Below the pieces are notes generated by a model. It ran no database searches and had not been told where the DNA came from. It saw only the letters and a program-made list of their open reading frames with translations. Shown in pieces: positions 15,988 through 25,014 of a DNA stretch of 64,000 bases. How positions within the stretch are numbered: position 1 is the first letter of the stretch; every line of letters starts with the position of its first letter. Position numbers and translations under genes: made by a program. The DNA lies in the NCBI RefSeq assembly GCF_047275745.1, contig NZ_JBKQWU010000002.1:62001-126000 (forward strand), in the 5' to 3' direction. Source of the DNA: Amaricoccus sp047275745 (GTDB lineage Bacteria; Pseudomonadota; Alphaproteobacteria; Rhodobacterales; Rhodobacteraceae).

Positions 15988-17309
15988 CCGCGCTCATCAT
16001 CTTCCTGATCCTCGCGGTCCTCTTGACCACGGGGATGCCGGTCTCGATCGCGCTCGGCCTCACGGTCTTCTCCTTCCTGTTCTTCTTCGCCGACATCCCG
16101 ATGGATTCGATCGCGCTGAAGCTCTTCACCGGGATCGAGAAATTCGAGATCATGGCGATCCCGTTCTTCATCCTCGCCGGAAACTTCCTGACCCATGGCG
16201 GGGTGGCGCGGCGCATGATCCGCTTCGCGACCGCGATGGTCGGCCACTGGTACGGCGGCATGGGCCTCGCGGCGGTGCTCGCCTGCGCGCTCTTCGCGGC
16301 GATCTCCGGCTCCTCGCCCGCCACGGTGATGGCGGTGGGCTCGATCCTCATCCCGGCGATGGTCCAGCAGGGCTATCCGCCGCGCTTCGGGGTCGGCACG
16401 GTGACGACGGCGGGCGGGCTCGGCATCCTGATCCCGCCCTCGATCGTCATGGTCATGTACGCGGTCGCCACTTCCGGCATGGTCGTGACCGGCCCCGAGG
16501 GTCAGCCGGTCAGTTCCGCCTCGATCGGCACGCTCTTCATGGCGGGGGTCATTCCGGGCATGCTGCTGGCCAGCATGCTGGGCGGCACGACGATCTACCG
16601 CGCCTGGAAGAACGACTATCCCCGGATGGAACAGGCGAGCTGGGCCGAGCGCTGGAAGGCGTTCCGCGAGTCCATCTGGGGGCTCATGCTCATCATCATC
16701 ATCATGGGCGGCATCTACGGCGGCGTCTTCACGCCGACCGAGGCGGCGGCGGTGAGCGCGGTCTATGCCTTCGTCATCGCCGTCTGGGTCTATCGCGACA
16801 TCCGCCTCCGCGACGTGCCGCGCGTGCTGCTCTCCTCGGCGGCGATGTCGGCGATGCTGCTCTACATCATCACCAACGCGGTCATGTTCGCCTTCATCCT
16901 GACCTCGGAGCAGATCCCGCAGGCGATGTCGGCCTGGATCGTCGATCAGGGCATGGGCAAGATCGGCTTCCTGCTCGTCGTGAACCTGCTCCTGCTCGCC
17001 ATCGGCATGGTGATGGAACCCTCGGCGATCGTGCTCATCATGGCGCCGATCCTCTATCCGGTCGCGGTGAAGCTCGGCGTCGATCCGGTGCATTTCGGCA
17101 TCATGATGGTCGTCAACATGGAGATCGGCCTCTGCTCGCCGCCCGTGGGGCTCAATCTCTACGTCGGCTCGGCGATCTCGAAGCTCGGGCTGACCGAGGT
17201 GACGCGCGCCGCGCTGCCCTGGCTCCTCACGGCGCTGGTCTTCCTGATGCTCGTGACCTATGTGCCGGAAATATCGCTGCTTCTGCCCCGGCTCCTGGGG
17301 ATGAACTGA
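15984..17309 (+). CDS. TRAP transporter large permease, DctM family
   Basis: Main transport channel, 441 residues with about 12 membrane segments, of the ion-transporter superfamily; it carries the Na+-coupled substrate flux. Signatures include GMPVSIALGLT, AISGSSPATVMAVGSILIPAM, GYPPRFGVGTVTTAGGLGILIPPSI, GVFTPTEAAAVSAVYA, and PPVGLNLYVGSAISKLG near the C-terminus. The start at ATG 15984 overlaps the dctQ stop. It completes the operon dctP-dctQ-dctM. The next gene, 54 bp downstream, encodes a further membrane protein that may be cotranscribed. Confidence 0.95.
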   Translation: MTALIIFLILAVLLTTGMPVSIALGLTVFSFLFFFADIPMDSIALKLFTGIEKFEIMAIPFFILAGNFLTHGGVARRMIRFATAMVGHWYGGMGLAAVLACALFAAISGSSPATVMAVGSILIPAMVQQGYPPRFGVGTVTTAGGLGILIPPSIVMVMYAVATSGMVVTGPEGQPVSSASIGTLFMAGVIPGMLLASMLGGTTIYRAWKNDYPRMEQASWAERWKAFRESIWGLMLIIIIMGGIYGGVFTPTEAAAVSAVYAFVIAVWVYRDIRLRDVPRVLLSSAAMSAMLLYIITNAVMFAFILTSEQIPQAMSAWIVDQGMGKIGFLLVVNLLLLAIGMVMEPSAIVLIMAPILYPVAVKLGVDPVHFGIMMVVNMEIGLCSPPVGLNLYVGSAISKLGLTEVTRAALPWLLTALVFLMLVTYVPEISLLLPRLLGMN

Positions 17310-17362
17310 GGCGGGGAGGACGGAGCGCGCGGGCGGCCCGCGCGAGGAGCGAAGGATCACGA

Positions 17363-18769
17363 ATGCCCCTCGACGCGCGGTTCGCCGGACTGGCCGGTGT
17401 GCTCCCGGCGGGCGTCATGCTCGCCATGATCGCCTATGAATACACCGGCCATCCGGTCGCCGCCGCGATCGCGGGCGCGCTCTCCCTCGGCGCGGTCGCG
17501 GCCTTCGGGATCAAGGCCCCGCCGTCGCGCACGCTCTTCATCCTCGTGGGCCTCATCCTCACCGTCTGGGCCGCGGCGACCCGGTCCGACTGGCTCGCCG
17601 GTGTCGGCACCGCGATCCTGCGCGGCAGCTTCATCGTCGCGCTCTTCACCGCGCTGACCGCGATCCGGAACGCGGCGATGAGTTCGCGCGAGATCGTCGC
17701 CTGCGGCCGGTTCCTCGCCCGGCAGCCGCCGGGCCTGCGCTATCTCGCGCTGACCATGGGCGGGCATTTCTTCGGCCTCGTCCTGCTCTACGGCTCGATC
17801 TCGCTGCTCGGCGGGCTCGCGGCCGAGAGCGTGGCGAGGGAGCGTGATCCCGAGATCGGGCGGATCAGACTGAGGCGCATGCTGCTCGCGGTGCATCGCG
17901 GTTTCGCGGCGACGCTCTGCTGGTCGCCGATCGCCTTCTCGATGGCGATCACCACGACGCTCATCCCCGGGGCGACCTGGACCGAGGCCGCGATCCCCTG
18001 CGTCGTCAGCGCCGCGATGATGCTGCTCGGCGGCTGGGCGATCGACACGATCTTCAAGCCGCGGGTCTCGCGGACACCACCGGCCCAAGTCCCGCCAGAG
18101 GGCGGCTGGTTCGAGAACCTGCGTCCCCTGCTCCTCCTCCTGCTTGCGATCGGGACCGGGACCGCGGTCCTGCGCTGGGCAACCGGCGTCGAGGTGATCG
18201 GCGCCGTCATGTCGGTCGTCCCCGCCGTCGCGGTGCTCTGGATCTTCCTGCAGGGCTCGCCGATCGGGATCAACCGCGGCGCCTATACCGCTTCGCGGGT
18301 CGCGGATTTCGTGACCGGCGAGCTCGCCGCCTACCGGGGCGAGATCCTGCTGCTCTTCATGGCCGCCTTCATCGGCAGCCTCGGCGCCTTCGTGCTCGTA
18401 CCGCTGATGGCCGACCACGGCCCGGATCTGACCGCGCCGCCGGCGGTCCTGATCGCGATCGCGATGGTCTGGCTCATCCCGCTGACCGGGCAGCTCGGCA
18501 TGAATCCGATCCTTTCGGTCTCGCTCCTGATCCCGCTCCTGCCCACGCCCGCCGAGATCGGTCTGCATCCGGCGGTGCTCGTCACCGCGATCACCGGCGG
18601 CTGGGCGCTGAGTGGCAATACCTCGCCCTTCACCGCCTCGGTCCTGCTGGTCGGCGCGCTGGGCAAGGTGCGCCCGGTCCATGCCGGGCTGGTCTGGAAC
18701 GGCGCCTACGCGCTCATCCTCGGCGTGGCGCTCTCGCTCTGGGTGCTGGCGCTGTCGCTCATGCTCTGA
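17363..18769 (+). CDS. Polytopic inner-membrane protein, unassigned (possible ion-transporter-type permease)
   Basis: 468 residues with about 12 predicted helices and a cytosolic loop (about 225-250) splitting it into halves. I do not recognise a named family. Glycine-rich paired motifs (GHFFGLVLLYGSISLLGG; LTGQLGMNPILSVSLL; ITGGWALSGNTSPFTASVLL) look like re-entrant transport loops, which suggests an ion-transporter-superfamily fold; that is inference. An AAGGA site precedes ATG 17363. It lies 54 bp after dctM in the same direction, so it may share the TRAP operon transcript. Its TGA abuts the stop of the convergent cyanophycinase gene with no base between. Confidence 0.75.
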   Translation: MPLDARFAGLAGVLPAGVMLAMIAYEYTGHPVAAAIAGALSLGAVAAFGIKAPPSRTLFILVGLILTVWAAATRSDWLAGVGTAILRGSFIVALFTALTAIRNAAMSSREIVACGRFLARQPPGLRYLALTMGGHFFGLVLLYGSISLLGGLAAESVARERDPEIGRIRLRRMLLAVHRGFAATLCWSPIAFSMAITTTLIPGATWTEAAIPCVVSAAMMLLGGWAIDTIFKPRVSRTPPAQVPPEGGWFENLRPLLLLLLAIGTGTAVLRWATGVEVIGAVMSVVPAVAVLWIFLQGSPIGINRGAYTASRVADFVTGELAAYRGEILLLFMAAFIGSLGAFVLVPLMADHGPDLTAPPAVLIAIAMVWLIPLTGQLGMNPILSVSLLIPLLPTPAEIGLHPAVLVTAITGGWALSGNTSPFTASVLLVGALGKVRPVHAGLVWNGAYALILGVALSLWVLALSLML

Positions 18770-20980
18770 TCAGTCGCAATCGTCGCGCGGCGACTCGAGG
18801 TCGAGCGCGGCGGTCAGGGTGCCGGTCGCGCGGAAGCTCACCCGCGCGCCGCGCGCGCCCCGGCGAGCCACGCCGCGGGCCAGATCATCCGCGAGCCGAC
18901 CGAGCAGCACCGGCGAGGCGAGGCAGGGCTCGGCGCGGATGACCTCGCCACTCGCCAGATCCGCCGTGTCGCCCGGCCCGACCAGCGTGAGGCGGATGTC
19001 CCTCGCGACGAAACTGTCGCTTTGCAGTTCGAGCGCCGAGGCGCCGGTATCGACGAGGACGAAGCCATGTCGCCCGTGCGCCGTGAACCGCGTTCCCTGT
19101 CCGGTCGCGATCACGACGCTCTCCTCGCAGACGCCGATGCCGAAACGCTCGTTCTCCTCGGCGCAGGCGACCACGAGACGGCCGAGCCGTCCCGAGGAGA
19201 TCAGGTTCTGATCGACGATACCCGCGCCGAGGAAGCCGATCCCCTCCTCGATCACCAGCCCCGGATGCCCCAGATCGGAGGCGACGCCGTAGCGCAGCGC
19301 CTCCTCCGAGGAGCCGCCCGCGATCATCACCGATGAGACCGCCGCCGCCGCCCCGCTCGGCGTGACGAGCGCCGCGCCGCGCGCATGGGCGCGCGCGATG
19401 GCGCCGAGCACGCCGCTTTCCTCGCCCCGGTGCAGCAGGGTCTCGACCAGGCGGATCTGGTTGCCGCCGCAGAGCAGGATCGCATCGAGCGCGGCGATCC
19501 GGTCGAGCCGCGCGGGGTCGGCGGAAACATACTCGACCGTGTCGATGGTGACGCTGAGGTCGATCCCGCGCAGACCCACCCGCCCCAGCGCCTCGATATG
19601 ATCGGCGGCGGCGCGCGCGGGCTCGGCGGAGGCGGCGGCGATCACGCCCACCTCCACCGGCCCCGGAACCGCTGGCCCGGAGTCCGGTGGCCCGGACTCC
19701 AGTTGCCCGACGAGATCGCGCACCACGCCGAGCATCTCCGCGCCTCCGTCCCGGAGCGGCGAGGAACCGAGCAGGATGACCGGCGCCTTCGGGTTCGGCG
19801 CCTCCGTGCCAGCGCCGCGGCGGACGAGCGCGGCGGTCTCCGTCGCTCCCACGCGCTCGCGGATCAGCTTCGCCCGGAAATTGAGCGCGGTCATGCGAAG
19901 CCCGGTCTCCGGCGTCGCGATCATGCCGGCGGCGACCCGCGGCGTCTTTTCGAGCGCCACCGTCGCCCTGATCCCCGACCGCACCTCGAGCGCCTCCCCC
20001 CGGTCGGCCGCGTAATGCGCCGGATCGCCCAGCACGAGGCGCGCCATCAGGTCGTAAAGCGCATAGGCGCCGAAGACATTGCGCCGCGAATTCGCGGGCG
20101 CGCGATAGGCCATCTCGGAGCGCCGCACCCGTCGCTTCGCCGGGCCCGCGTGGGCGCGGTGCCGCGCGAGGTCGATCCAGTCGCCGTCATCGACGTAGGA
20201 GAGCCGGAACGCCTGTTCCGCCCTTCCATCCGGCCCGGCCGTCCGCCGGCGCAGATCCACGAGCATGACGCCATACTCGCCCCGGACCCGCGCGACTTCG
20301 CCTTCGACCAGCAGCGCGGTGTTCTCGTCCACCCCGAAGCCCCGGCGCACCCCGGCGGCCTCCATCCCCACGATCAGCCGGCCGAGCCGGCCGCGCTTGA
20401 TGAAATGCTGATCGACCATGCCGAAGCCGAAGAAGCCGAGTCCGGTCCCCATGAGGAGGCCCGGGCGATCCGGGTCGGTGACGCACCCATGCACGACGGA
20501 TTCGAGCGAGGTCCCGCCGAGGATCATCGGTCCCGACATCATCGCCGCCCCGGCGCTGGAACCGGCGATCAGCCCGCCGGCCCGATGCGCGGCGCGGATC
20601 GCCGCGAGGACCGGCGTCTCGGCGCCATCCCGGACCAGCGCCGCGACGATCTTCGCCTGGTCGCCGCCGGTGAAATAGACGCTGCCGAAATCCGCGACCT
20701 TGCCGAGATTGGCCGGATCGTAGGCGGCCTGCCCGGCGTTCTCCGCCGTCAGGTCGCAGACCTCCGCCTCGAACCCGTGGTTCTGGAAGGCGCGCAACGT
20801 CTCCTCGCCGACCTCGCGCGGCTCGCCGGAAGCGGTCGGGAAGACGAGGATGCGCCCGCCCGACATCCGGTGCATCTCGGCGTAGACCGCGACATTGTCG
20901 TCTTCGAGCCGCCCGCCAATCACGGCGAGCCGCCTTGCGCCGGCCTGGGCGGGCTCGGCCGGACCGGAGCCGGTGGCCAT
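18770..20980 (-). CDS. cphB: Tandem-domain cyanophycinase (two peptidase S51 domains in one chain)
   Basis: Cleaves cyanophycin to beta-Asp-Arg dipeptides. At 736 residues it is far longer than the single-domain S51 enzymes (about 270-400). Domain 1 (about 15-275) has GGDQ (105-108), the nucleophile elbow AGSSAGA (Ser142) and DQH (190-192) before GRLGR. Domain 2 (about 400-700) repeats the plan: GGNQ (505-508), TPSGAAA (Ser542) and DQN (590-592) before GRLGR. In domain 2 the elbow is altered and the His is replaced by Asn, so only domain 1 is likely to be a standard active site. ATG 20980 follows AGAAGG and starts 13 bp after the cphA stop, so the two form an operon. Confidence 0.88.
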   Translation of the reverse strand: MATGSGPAEPAQAGARRLAVIGGRLEDDNVAVYAEMHRMSGGRILVFPTASGEPREVGEETLRAFQNHGFEAEVCDLTAENAGQAAYDPANLGKVADFGSVYFTGGDQAKIVAALVRDGAETPVLAAIRAAHRAGGLIAGSSAGAAMMSGPMILGGTSLESVVHGCVTDPDRPGLLMGTGLGFFGFGMVDQHFIKRGRLGRLIVGMEAAGVRRGFGVDENTALLVEGEVARVRGEYGVMLVDLRRRTAGPDGRAEQAFRLSYVDDGDWIDLARHRAHAGPAKRRVRRSEMAYRAPANSRRNVFGAYALYDLMARLVLGDPAHYAADRGEALEVRSGIRATVALEKTPRVAAGMIATPETGLRMTALNFRAKLIRERVGATETAALVRRGAGTEAPNPKAPVILLGSSPLRDGGAEMLGVVRDLVGQLESGPPDSGPAVPGPVEVGVIAAASAEPARAAADHIEALGRVGLRGIDLSVTIDTVEYVSADPARLDRIAALDAILLCGGNQIRLVETLLHRGEESGVLGAIARAHARGAALVTPSGAAAAVSSVMIAGGSSEEALRYGVASDLGHPGLVIEEGIGFLGAGIVDQNLISSGRLGRLVVACAEENERFGIGVCEESVVIATGQGTRFTAHGRHGFVLVDTGASALELQSDSFVARDIRLTLVGPGDTADLASGEVIRAEPCLASPVLLGRLADDLARGVARRGARGARVSFRATGTLTAALDLESPRDDCD

Positions 20981-20993
20981 GCCTTCTGTCCGG

Positions 20994-23735
20994 TCAGTCA
21001 AGGGGCACGATGCGCACACCGCGCGCGTCGCTCAGGACGCGGTAGCCCTCGGGCACATCGAAGCCACCGGCCGCGACCAGCGCCTCCGGCGTCACCGGCT
21101 CGGCCTTCTCGACCGGATCGAAATAGATGATCCGCTTCCAGGATCGCGTGATCGCCTCGCAGAAGATCAGCACCAGATCCTGCGGCCGCGCCATGCCGAG
21201 GGCGGTCTCGATCGCTTCCTCCTCGCTCGGCACGATCCGGATACGCTGGGCCTCGACTCCCCGTTCGATCAGCCGCGCCCGGATGATCTCCGGCACCTCC
21301 TCCGGAGTTCGGCCGCGCGGGTCGTCGTCGGAATGGCAGATGTATTCGTCGAAATGCCCGGCGACCTTGTCGGCGATCGCCCGCGCATCCTCGTCGCGCC
21401 GGTCCCCCGGACAGGTCACGCAGACGATGCGCTTGCCGAGCGGCCTGAGCCGCTCGACCAGATCGACCATGGCGCCGACAGCGGCCTCGTTGTGGCCGTA
21501 GTCGAGGATCACGCGGAAACCATGCTCGTCATAGACGTTCATCCGGCCCGGACTCTGGTAGAAGGTATTGTCGAAGGTCCGGAGCCCGTTCCTGATCTGG
21601 TCGAGCGTCAGCCCCAGCGCATGGGCCATCGCCGCCGCGAACATCGCATTCTCGACGTTGTGCAACGCCTTGCCTTCCAGCGTCGCAGGAATGAGATGCG
21701 TCCAGATGAGCGGGATCTGCCCGCCGTGGGCGTAGATCACGATCTGGTCGCCGTTCATGCCCTGCTCCAGCACCACGGCGGGCTGGCCGAGCCGGATGTG
21801 CTCGCGCACCAGCGGATGATCGGCGCGGCGGGTGACGTAGCAGATCTCCCGCGCCTCCGTGAAGGCCGCCATCCGCAGCGTCTGCTCGTCATCCGCGTTC
21901 AGGACCGCGCAGTCCTTCGCCACCTCGACGACCAGCCGCTTCACCTTGGCGAGTTCCTCGACGGTATCGACGCCGCCAAGTCCCAGATGGTCCGAGGTCA
22001 CGTTCAGGACCGCGTCCACGTCGCAATAGCGGTAGCCGAGCCCCGCGCGCACGATCCCGCCCCGCGCGGTCTCGATCACCGCCATGTCGACGGAGGGGTC
22101 GCGCAGCACCATCGAGGCCGCGACCGGCCCGGTCATGTCGCCGCGCACCGTCACGTTGCCGTCGATATAGACCGCGTCGGTCGAGGTCTGGCCGACCACA
22201 TGCCCCGCCATCTTCAGCACATGGGCGAGCATGCGCGCCGTCGTCGTCTTGCCGTTGGTCCCGGTGAGGGCCGCGATCGGAATCCGGCTCGGCGTGCCGG
22301 GCGGGAACAGCATCTCGATCACCTTGCCGCCCACGTCGCGGCTCCTGCCCTCCGAAGGCGCGATATGCATCCGCATCCCCGGCCCCGCGTTGATCTCGCA
22401 GATCGCGCCGCCGGTCTCGCGAAAGCTCCGGGTGATGTCAGTGGTCAGGAAATCGACGCCGCCGATGTCGAGCCCGACGCCCCGGATCGCGCGCTCCGCC
22501 ATCAGCTTGTTGTCGGGGTGGATCACGTCGGTCACGTCGATCGCCGTGCCGCCGGTCGAGATGTTCGCCGTCCGGCGCAGATAGATGACCTCTCCCTCGG
22601 GCGGGACGCTTTCAGGCGTGTAGCCCCGCTCGCCCAGGAGCGCCTCCGCCGTCTCGTCGAGCTCGAGCCGGGTCAGCATGTTCTCATGCCCGACGCCTCG
22701 CTGCGGGTCCTCGTTCACCTGATCCACGAGTTCGGCGATGGTCCGGCGCCCGTCGCCGATCACATGGCCCGGCATCCGCCGCGCGGCGGCGACAAGCTCG
22801 CCGTTCACGACGAAGAGCCGATGGTCGTCACCCAGGATCATGCTCTCGACCACGACGCCGGAGCCTTGCTCGGCGGCGCGCTCATAGGCCGCCGCGACCT
22901 CATCGTCGCTCCCGAGATCGACCGCGACGCCCCGGCCATGATTGCCATCGACGGGCTTCACCACCACCGGATAGCCGATGTCGCGCGCGGCATCGGCGGC
23001 GTCCTCCGCGTCGCGCACGAAGATCTGGCGCGGAACCGGCAGACCGAGGTCGGAGAGGAGCCGGGCGCAGAGTTCCTTGTCCGAGGCGATCTCGACCGCG
23101 ATATGCGAGGTCTGGCTCGTCAGCGCCGCCTCGATCCGCTTGGCATATTTTCCCTGCCCGACCTGGATCATGCTGGCCTCGTTGAGCCGCGCCCAGGGGA
23201 TGTCGCGCGCCTCCGCCGCGTGGACGAGCGCGAGCGCGGTCGGACCGAGCAAACGGCGGCTGGCGAAGCGTTCGAAACTCTCGATCTCGGCGGCGATCTC
23301 GCCCTCGTCGGCTCCCTCCTCCGGGGCGATAAGGTCGAGGATGATCTCGCGCGCGACCTCTCCGGCTTCGAGCCCGATTTCCCGGGATTCGTAGCCGTAA
23401 AGCACCTCGACGTGCCCCTCCCGGACCGAGGGGCGGGTGAAGGCGCCATCCGACGGCGCGCCAGCCCGGATCTGGAGCGCGAGGGCGACATGGGCGAGAA
23501 ACTCGCCGAGATGACAGTCCGGAGCCTCGCGCAGCCGGGGAAGCAGCGGCTCGCCGGTCTCGGTCAGCGCGGTCGCCAGCGTCGGAAGCTCGCGCAGGAG
23601 CGGCGGCAGCAGCGTCTCGGCATAGTCGCGGACCGGCGTCTCCGCGCGGCGATGCAGATCCAGCGTGAGACGGATCATCGGCCGGCGCGAATGGATGTTC
23701 GGCCCGACATAGACCGAGGACGAGACGATCTCCAT
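20994..23735 (-). CDS. cphA: Cyanophycin synthetase
   Basis: Builds cyanophycin (poly-Asp with Arg side chains) from Asp, Arg and ATP in the cytoplasm. 913 residues with the three-part CphA architecture: an N-terminal domain (1-160), an ATP-grasp domain (about 210-480; VVKPVDGNHGRGVAVDL, ETGGAICEINAGPGMRMH) that adds Asp, and a Mur-ligase-like domain with P-loop GTNGKTTT (492-499) and later DYGHNEAA that adds Arg. The length is normal. ATG 23735 opens the conserved protein. It is first gene of the cphA-cphB operon and divergent from the dipeptide-hydrolase candidate, with a 20-bp inverted repeat in the shared promoter. Confidence 0.95.
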   Translation of the reverse strand: MEIVSSSVYVGPNIHSRRPMIRLTLDLHRRAETPVRDYAETLLPPLLRELPTLATALTETGEPLLPRLREAPDCHLGEFLAHVALALQIRAGAPSDGAFTRPSVREGHVEVLYGYESREIGLEAGEVAREIILDLIAPEEGADEGEIAAEIESFERFASRRLLGPTALALVHAAEARDIPWARLNEASMIQVGQGKYAKRIEAALTSQTSHIAVEIASDKELCARLLSDLGLPVPRQIFVRDAEDAADAARDIGYPVVVKPVDGNHGRGVAVDLGSDDEVAAAYERAAEQGSGVVVESMILGDDHRLFVVNGELVAAARRMPGHVIGDGRRTIAELVDQVNEDPQRGVGHENMLTRLELDETAEALLGERGYTPESVPPEGEVIYLRRTANISTGGTAIDVTDVIHPDNKLMAERAIRGVGLDIGGVDFLTTDITRSFRETGGAICEINAGPGMRMHIAPSEGRSRDVGGKVIEMLFPPGTPSRIPIAALTGTNGKTTTARMLAHVLKMAGHVVGQTSTDAVYIDGNVTVRGDMTGPVAASMVLRDPSVDMAVIETARGGIVRAGLGYRYCDVDAVLNVTSDHLGLGGVDTVEELAKVKRLVVEVAKDCAVLNADDEQTLRMAAFTEAREICYVTRRADHPLVREHIRLGQPAVVLEQGMNGDQIVIYAHGGQIPLIWTHLIPATLEGKALHNVENAMFAAAMAHALGLTLDQIRNGLRTFDNTFYQSPGRMNVYDEHGFRVILDYGHNEAAVGAMVDLVERLRPLGKRIVCVTCPGDRRDEDARAIADKVAGHFDEYICHSDDDPRGRTPEEVPEIIRARLIERGVEAQRIRIVPSEEEAIETALGMARPQDLVLIFCEAITRSWKRIIYFDPVEKAEPVTPEALVAAGGFDVPEGYRVLSDARGVRIVPLD

Positions 23736-23785
23736 GGCTGCTCCTGTTGGCCCCGTCCGTCCAGTGGTAGTGCGGGGCGCGGCCC

Positions 23786-23805
23786 TCGGAAAGCTTCTTT
23801 TCCGA
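23786..23805. promoter_or_regulatory. Inverted repeat in the cphA / cphZ-like divergent promoter
   Basis: TCGGAAA-GCTTCT-TTTCCGA, a perfect 7-bp inverted repeat with a 6-bp spacer, in the 94-bp gap between divergent starts. It could be an operator for coordinated control; no binding protein is established. Confidence 0.4.
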
Positions 23806-23829
23806 AGGATCAGCGAGGGAGGGCGGAGC

Positions 23830-24996
23830 ATGGCTGGCACACCGACGACCGAAGGACCGGGCAGACGCGACAGGATTCCCCTGCCGCCGATCGCTCCCGG
23901 AACACGGAGGGAGCTGACGGTGCTCCGGTTCGGGAGCCCGGGCGCGCGCCCGAAGGCCTATCTGCAGGCGGGGCTCCACGCCGACGAACTGCCGGGCATG
24001 CTGATCCTCGCGATCCTCGCGGAGATGCTGGCCGAGGCGGAGGCCCGGGGCGAGATCGGGGGCGACATCGGGGGCGAGATCATCCTCGTCCCGGTCGCCA
24101 ATCCGATCGGCCTCGCGCAGCACCGGACCGGTTTCCTGCTCGGGCGCTACGAGAACAACACGGCCGGCAATTTCAACCGCGACTATCTCGATCTCGCCGC
24201 CATCGTCTCGCCGCGGCTCGCGGGCCGTCTGGGGCGGGACGCGGCGGCGAATGTCGCGACGATCCGCGCGGCGATGGCCGAGGCACTGGCGGAGCAGGCG
24301 CCGCGGACCGAGGTCGCGGCGCTGCGCCACGCGCTGCTCACGCTCTCGCATGACGCCGACATCATGCTCGACCTGCACGCCGACAACGAGGCGGAGGTGC
24401 ATCTCTACACCGGCACCCCGCTCTGGCCCGACGCGGCGGATCTGGCGGCGGAGATCGGCGCGCGGGCGGTGCTGCTCGCCGAGCTCTCCGGCGGCAACCC
24501 GTTCGACGAGGCGGTCGGCGGCCCGTGGTGGACGCTCGCCCGCGACCATCCCGACGCGGCGATCCCGCCGGCCTGCCTGTCGGCGACTTTGGAGATGCGC
24601 TCGAACGACGATGTGGACCTCACGCGCGCCCGCGCCGATGCCGAGGCACTCATGAACTTCCTCACCCGCCGGGGCGTGTTGCGTGGCGAGCCCCGGCCGC
24701 TGCCCGCCGCGCTCTGCGAGGCGACGCCGCTCGAAGCCATGCAGCAGGTCACCGCGACGACGGCCGGGCTCGTGATCTACCGCGCCGCGCTCGGCACCGA
24801 GATGCGCGTGGGCGACCTCGTCGCGGAGATCGTCGACCCGCTCGCCGAGACCCCGCCCGTCGAGATCCGCGCGCGGACCTCGGGCGTGCTCTTCGCCCGC
24901 CACAGCCAGCCCTACGCCTGGAGCGGCAAGATCATCGGCAAGATCGCCGGCGCCGATCCGCTCCCCGAGCGGACCGGCAGGCTTCTCCCCGGTTAG
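23830..24996 (+). CDS. Succinylglutamate desuccinylase/aspartoacylase family; candidate cyanophycin dipeptide hydrolase (CphZ/AotO type)
   Basis: Zinc hydrolase of 388 residues. Zinc ligands are visible as His50 and Glu53 in AGLHADELPG and His183 in LDLHADNEAE; a Glu in the LEMRSN segment (Glu255) is a candidate general base. NxAGNFNRDY and the C-terminal beta-domain (TTAGLVIYRAALGTEMRVGDLVAEIVDPL) fit the AstE/AspA family. The family includes CphZ/AotO, which splits beta-Asp-Arg into Asp and Arg. Position beside cphA-cphB, lrp and arginase makes that role more likely than AstE, since no other ast gene is present. The assignment is by context plus fold, not by active-site proof. Confidence 0.82.
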   Translation: MAGTPTTEGPGRRDRIPLPPIAPGTRRELTVLRFGSPGARPKAYLQAGLHADELPGMLILAILAEMLAEAEARGEIGGDIGGEIILVPVANPIGLAQHRTGFLLGRYENNTAGNFNRDYLDLAAIVSPRLAGRLGRDAAANVATIRAAMAEALAEQAPRTEVAALRHALLTLSHDADIMLDLHADNEAEVHLYTGTPLWPDAADLAAEIGARAVLLAELSGGNPFDEAVGGPWWTLARDHPDAAIPPACLSATLEMRSNDDVDLTRARADAEALMNFLTRRGVLRGEPRPLPAALCEATPLEAMQQVTATTAGLVIYRAALGTEMRVGDLVAEIVDPLAETPPVEIRARTSGVLFARHSQPYAWSGKIIGKIAGADPLPERTGRLLPG

Positions 24997-25014
24997 GGCA
25001 GGCACCCGCCCCCG

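Noticed and set aside
20895..24353. A 1152-codon plus-strand open frame antisense to cphA and cphB
   Set aside because: It is rich in Arg, His, Asp and Ala and has no domain likeness, the usual shadow of a GC-rich gene on the other strand. cphA and cphB are unambiguous.
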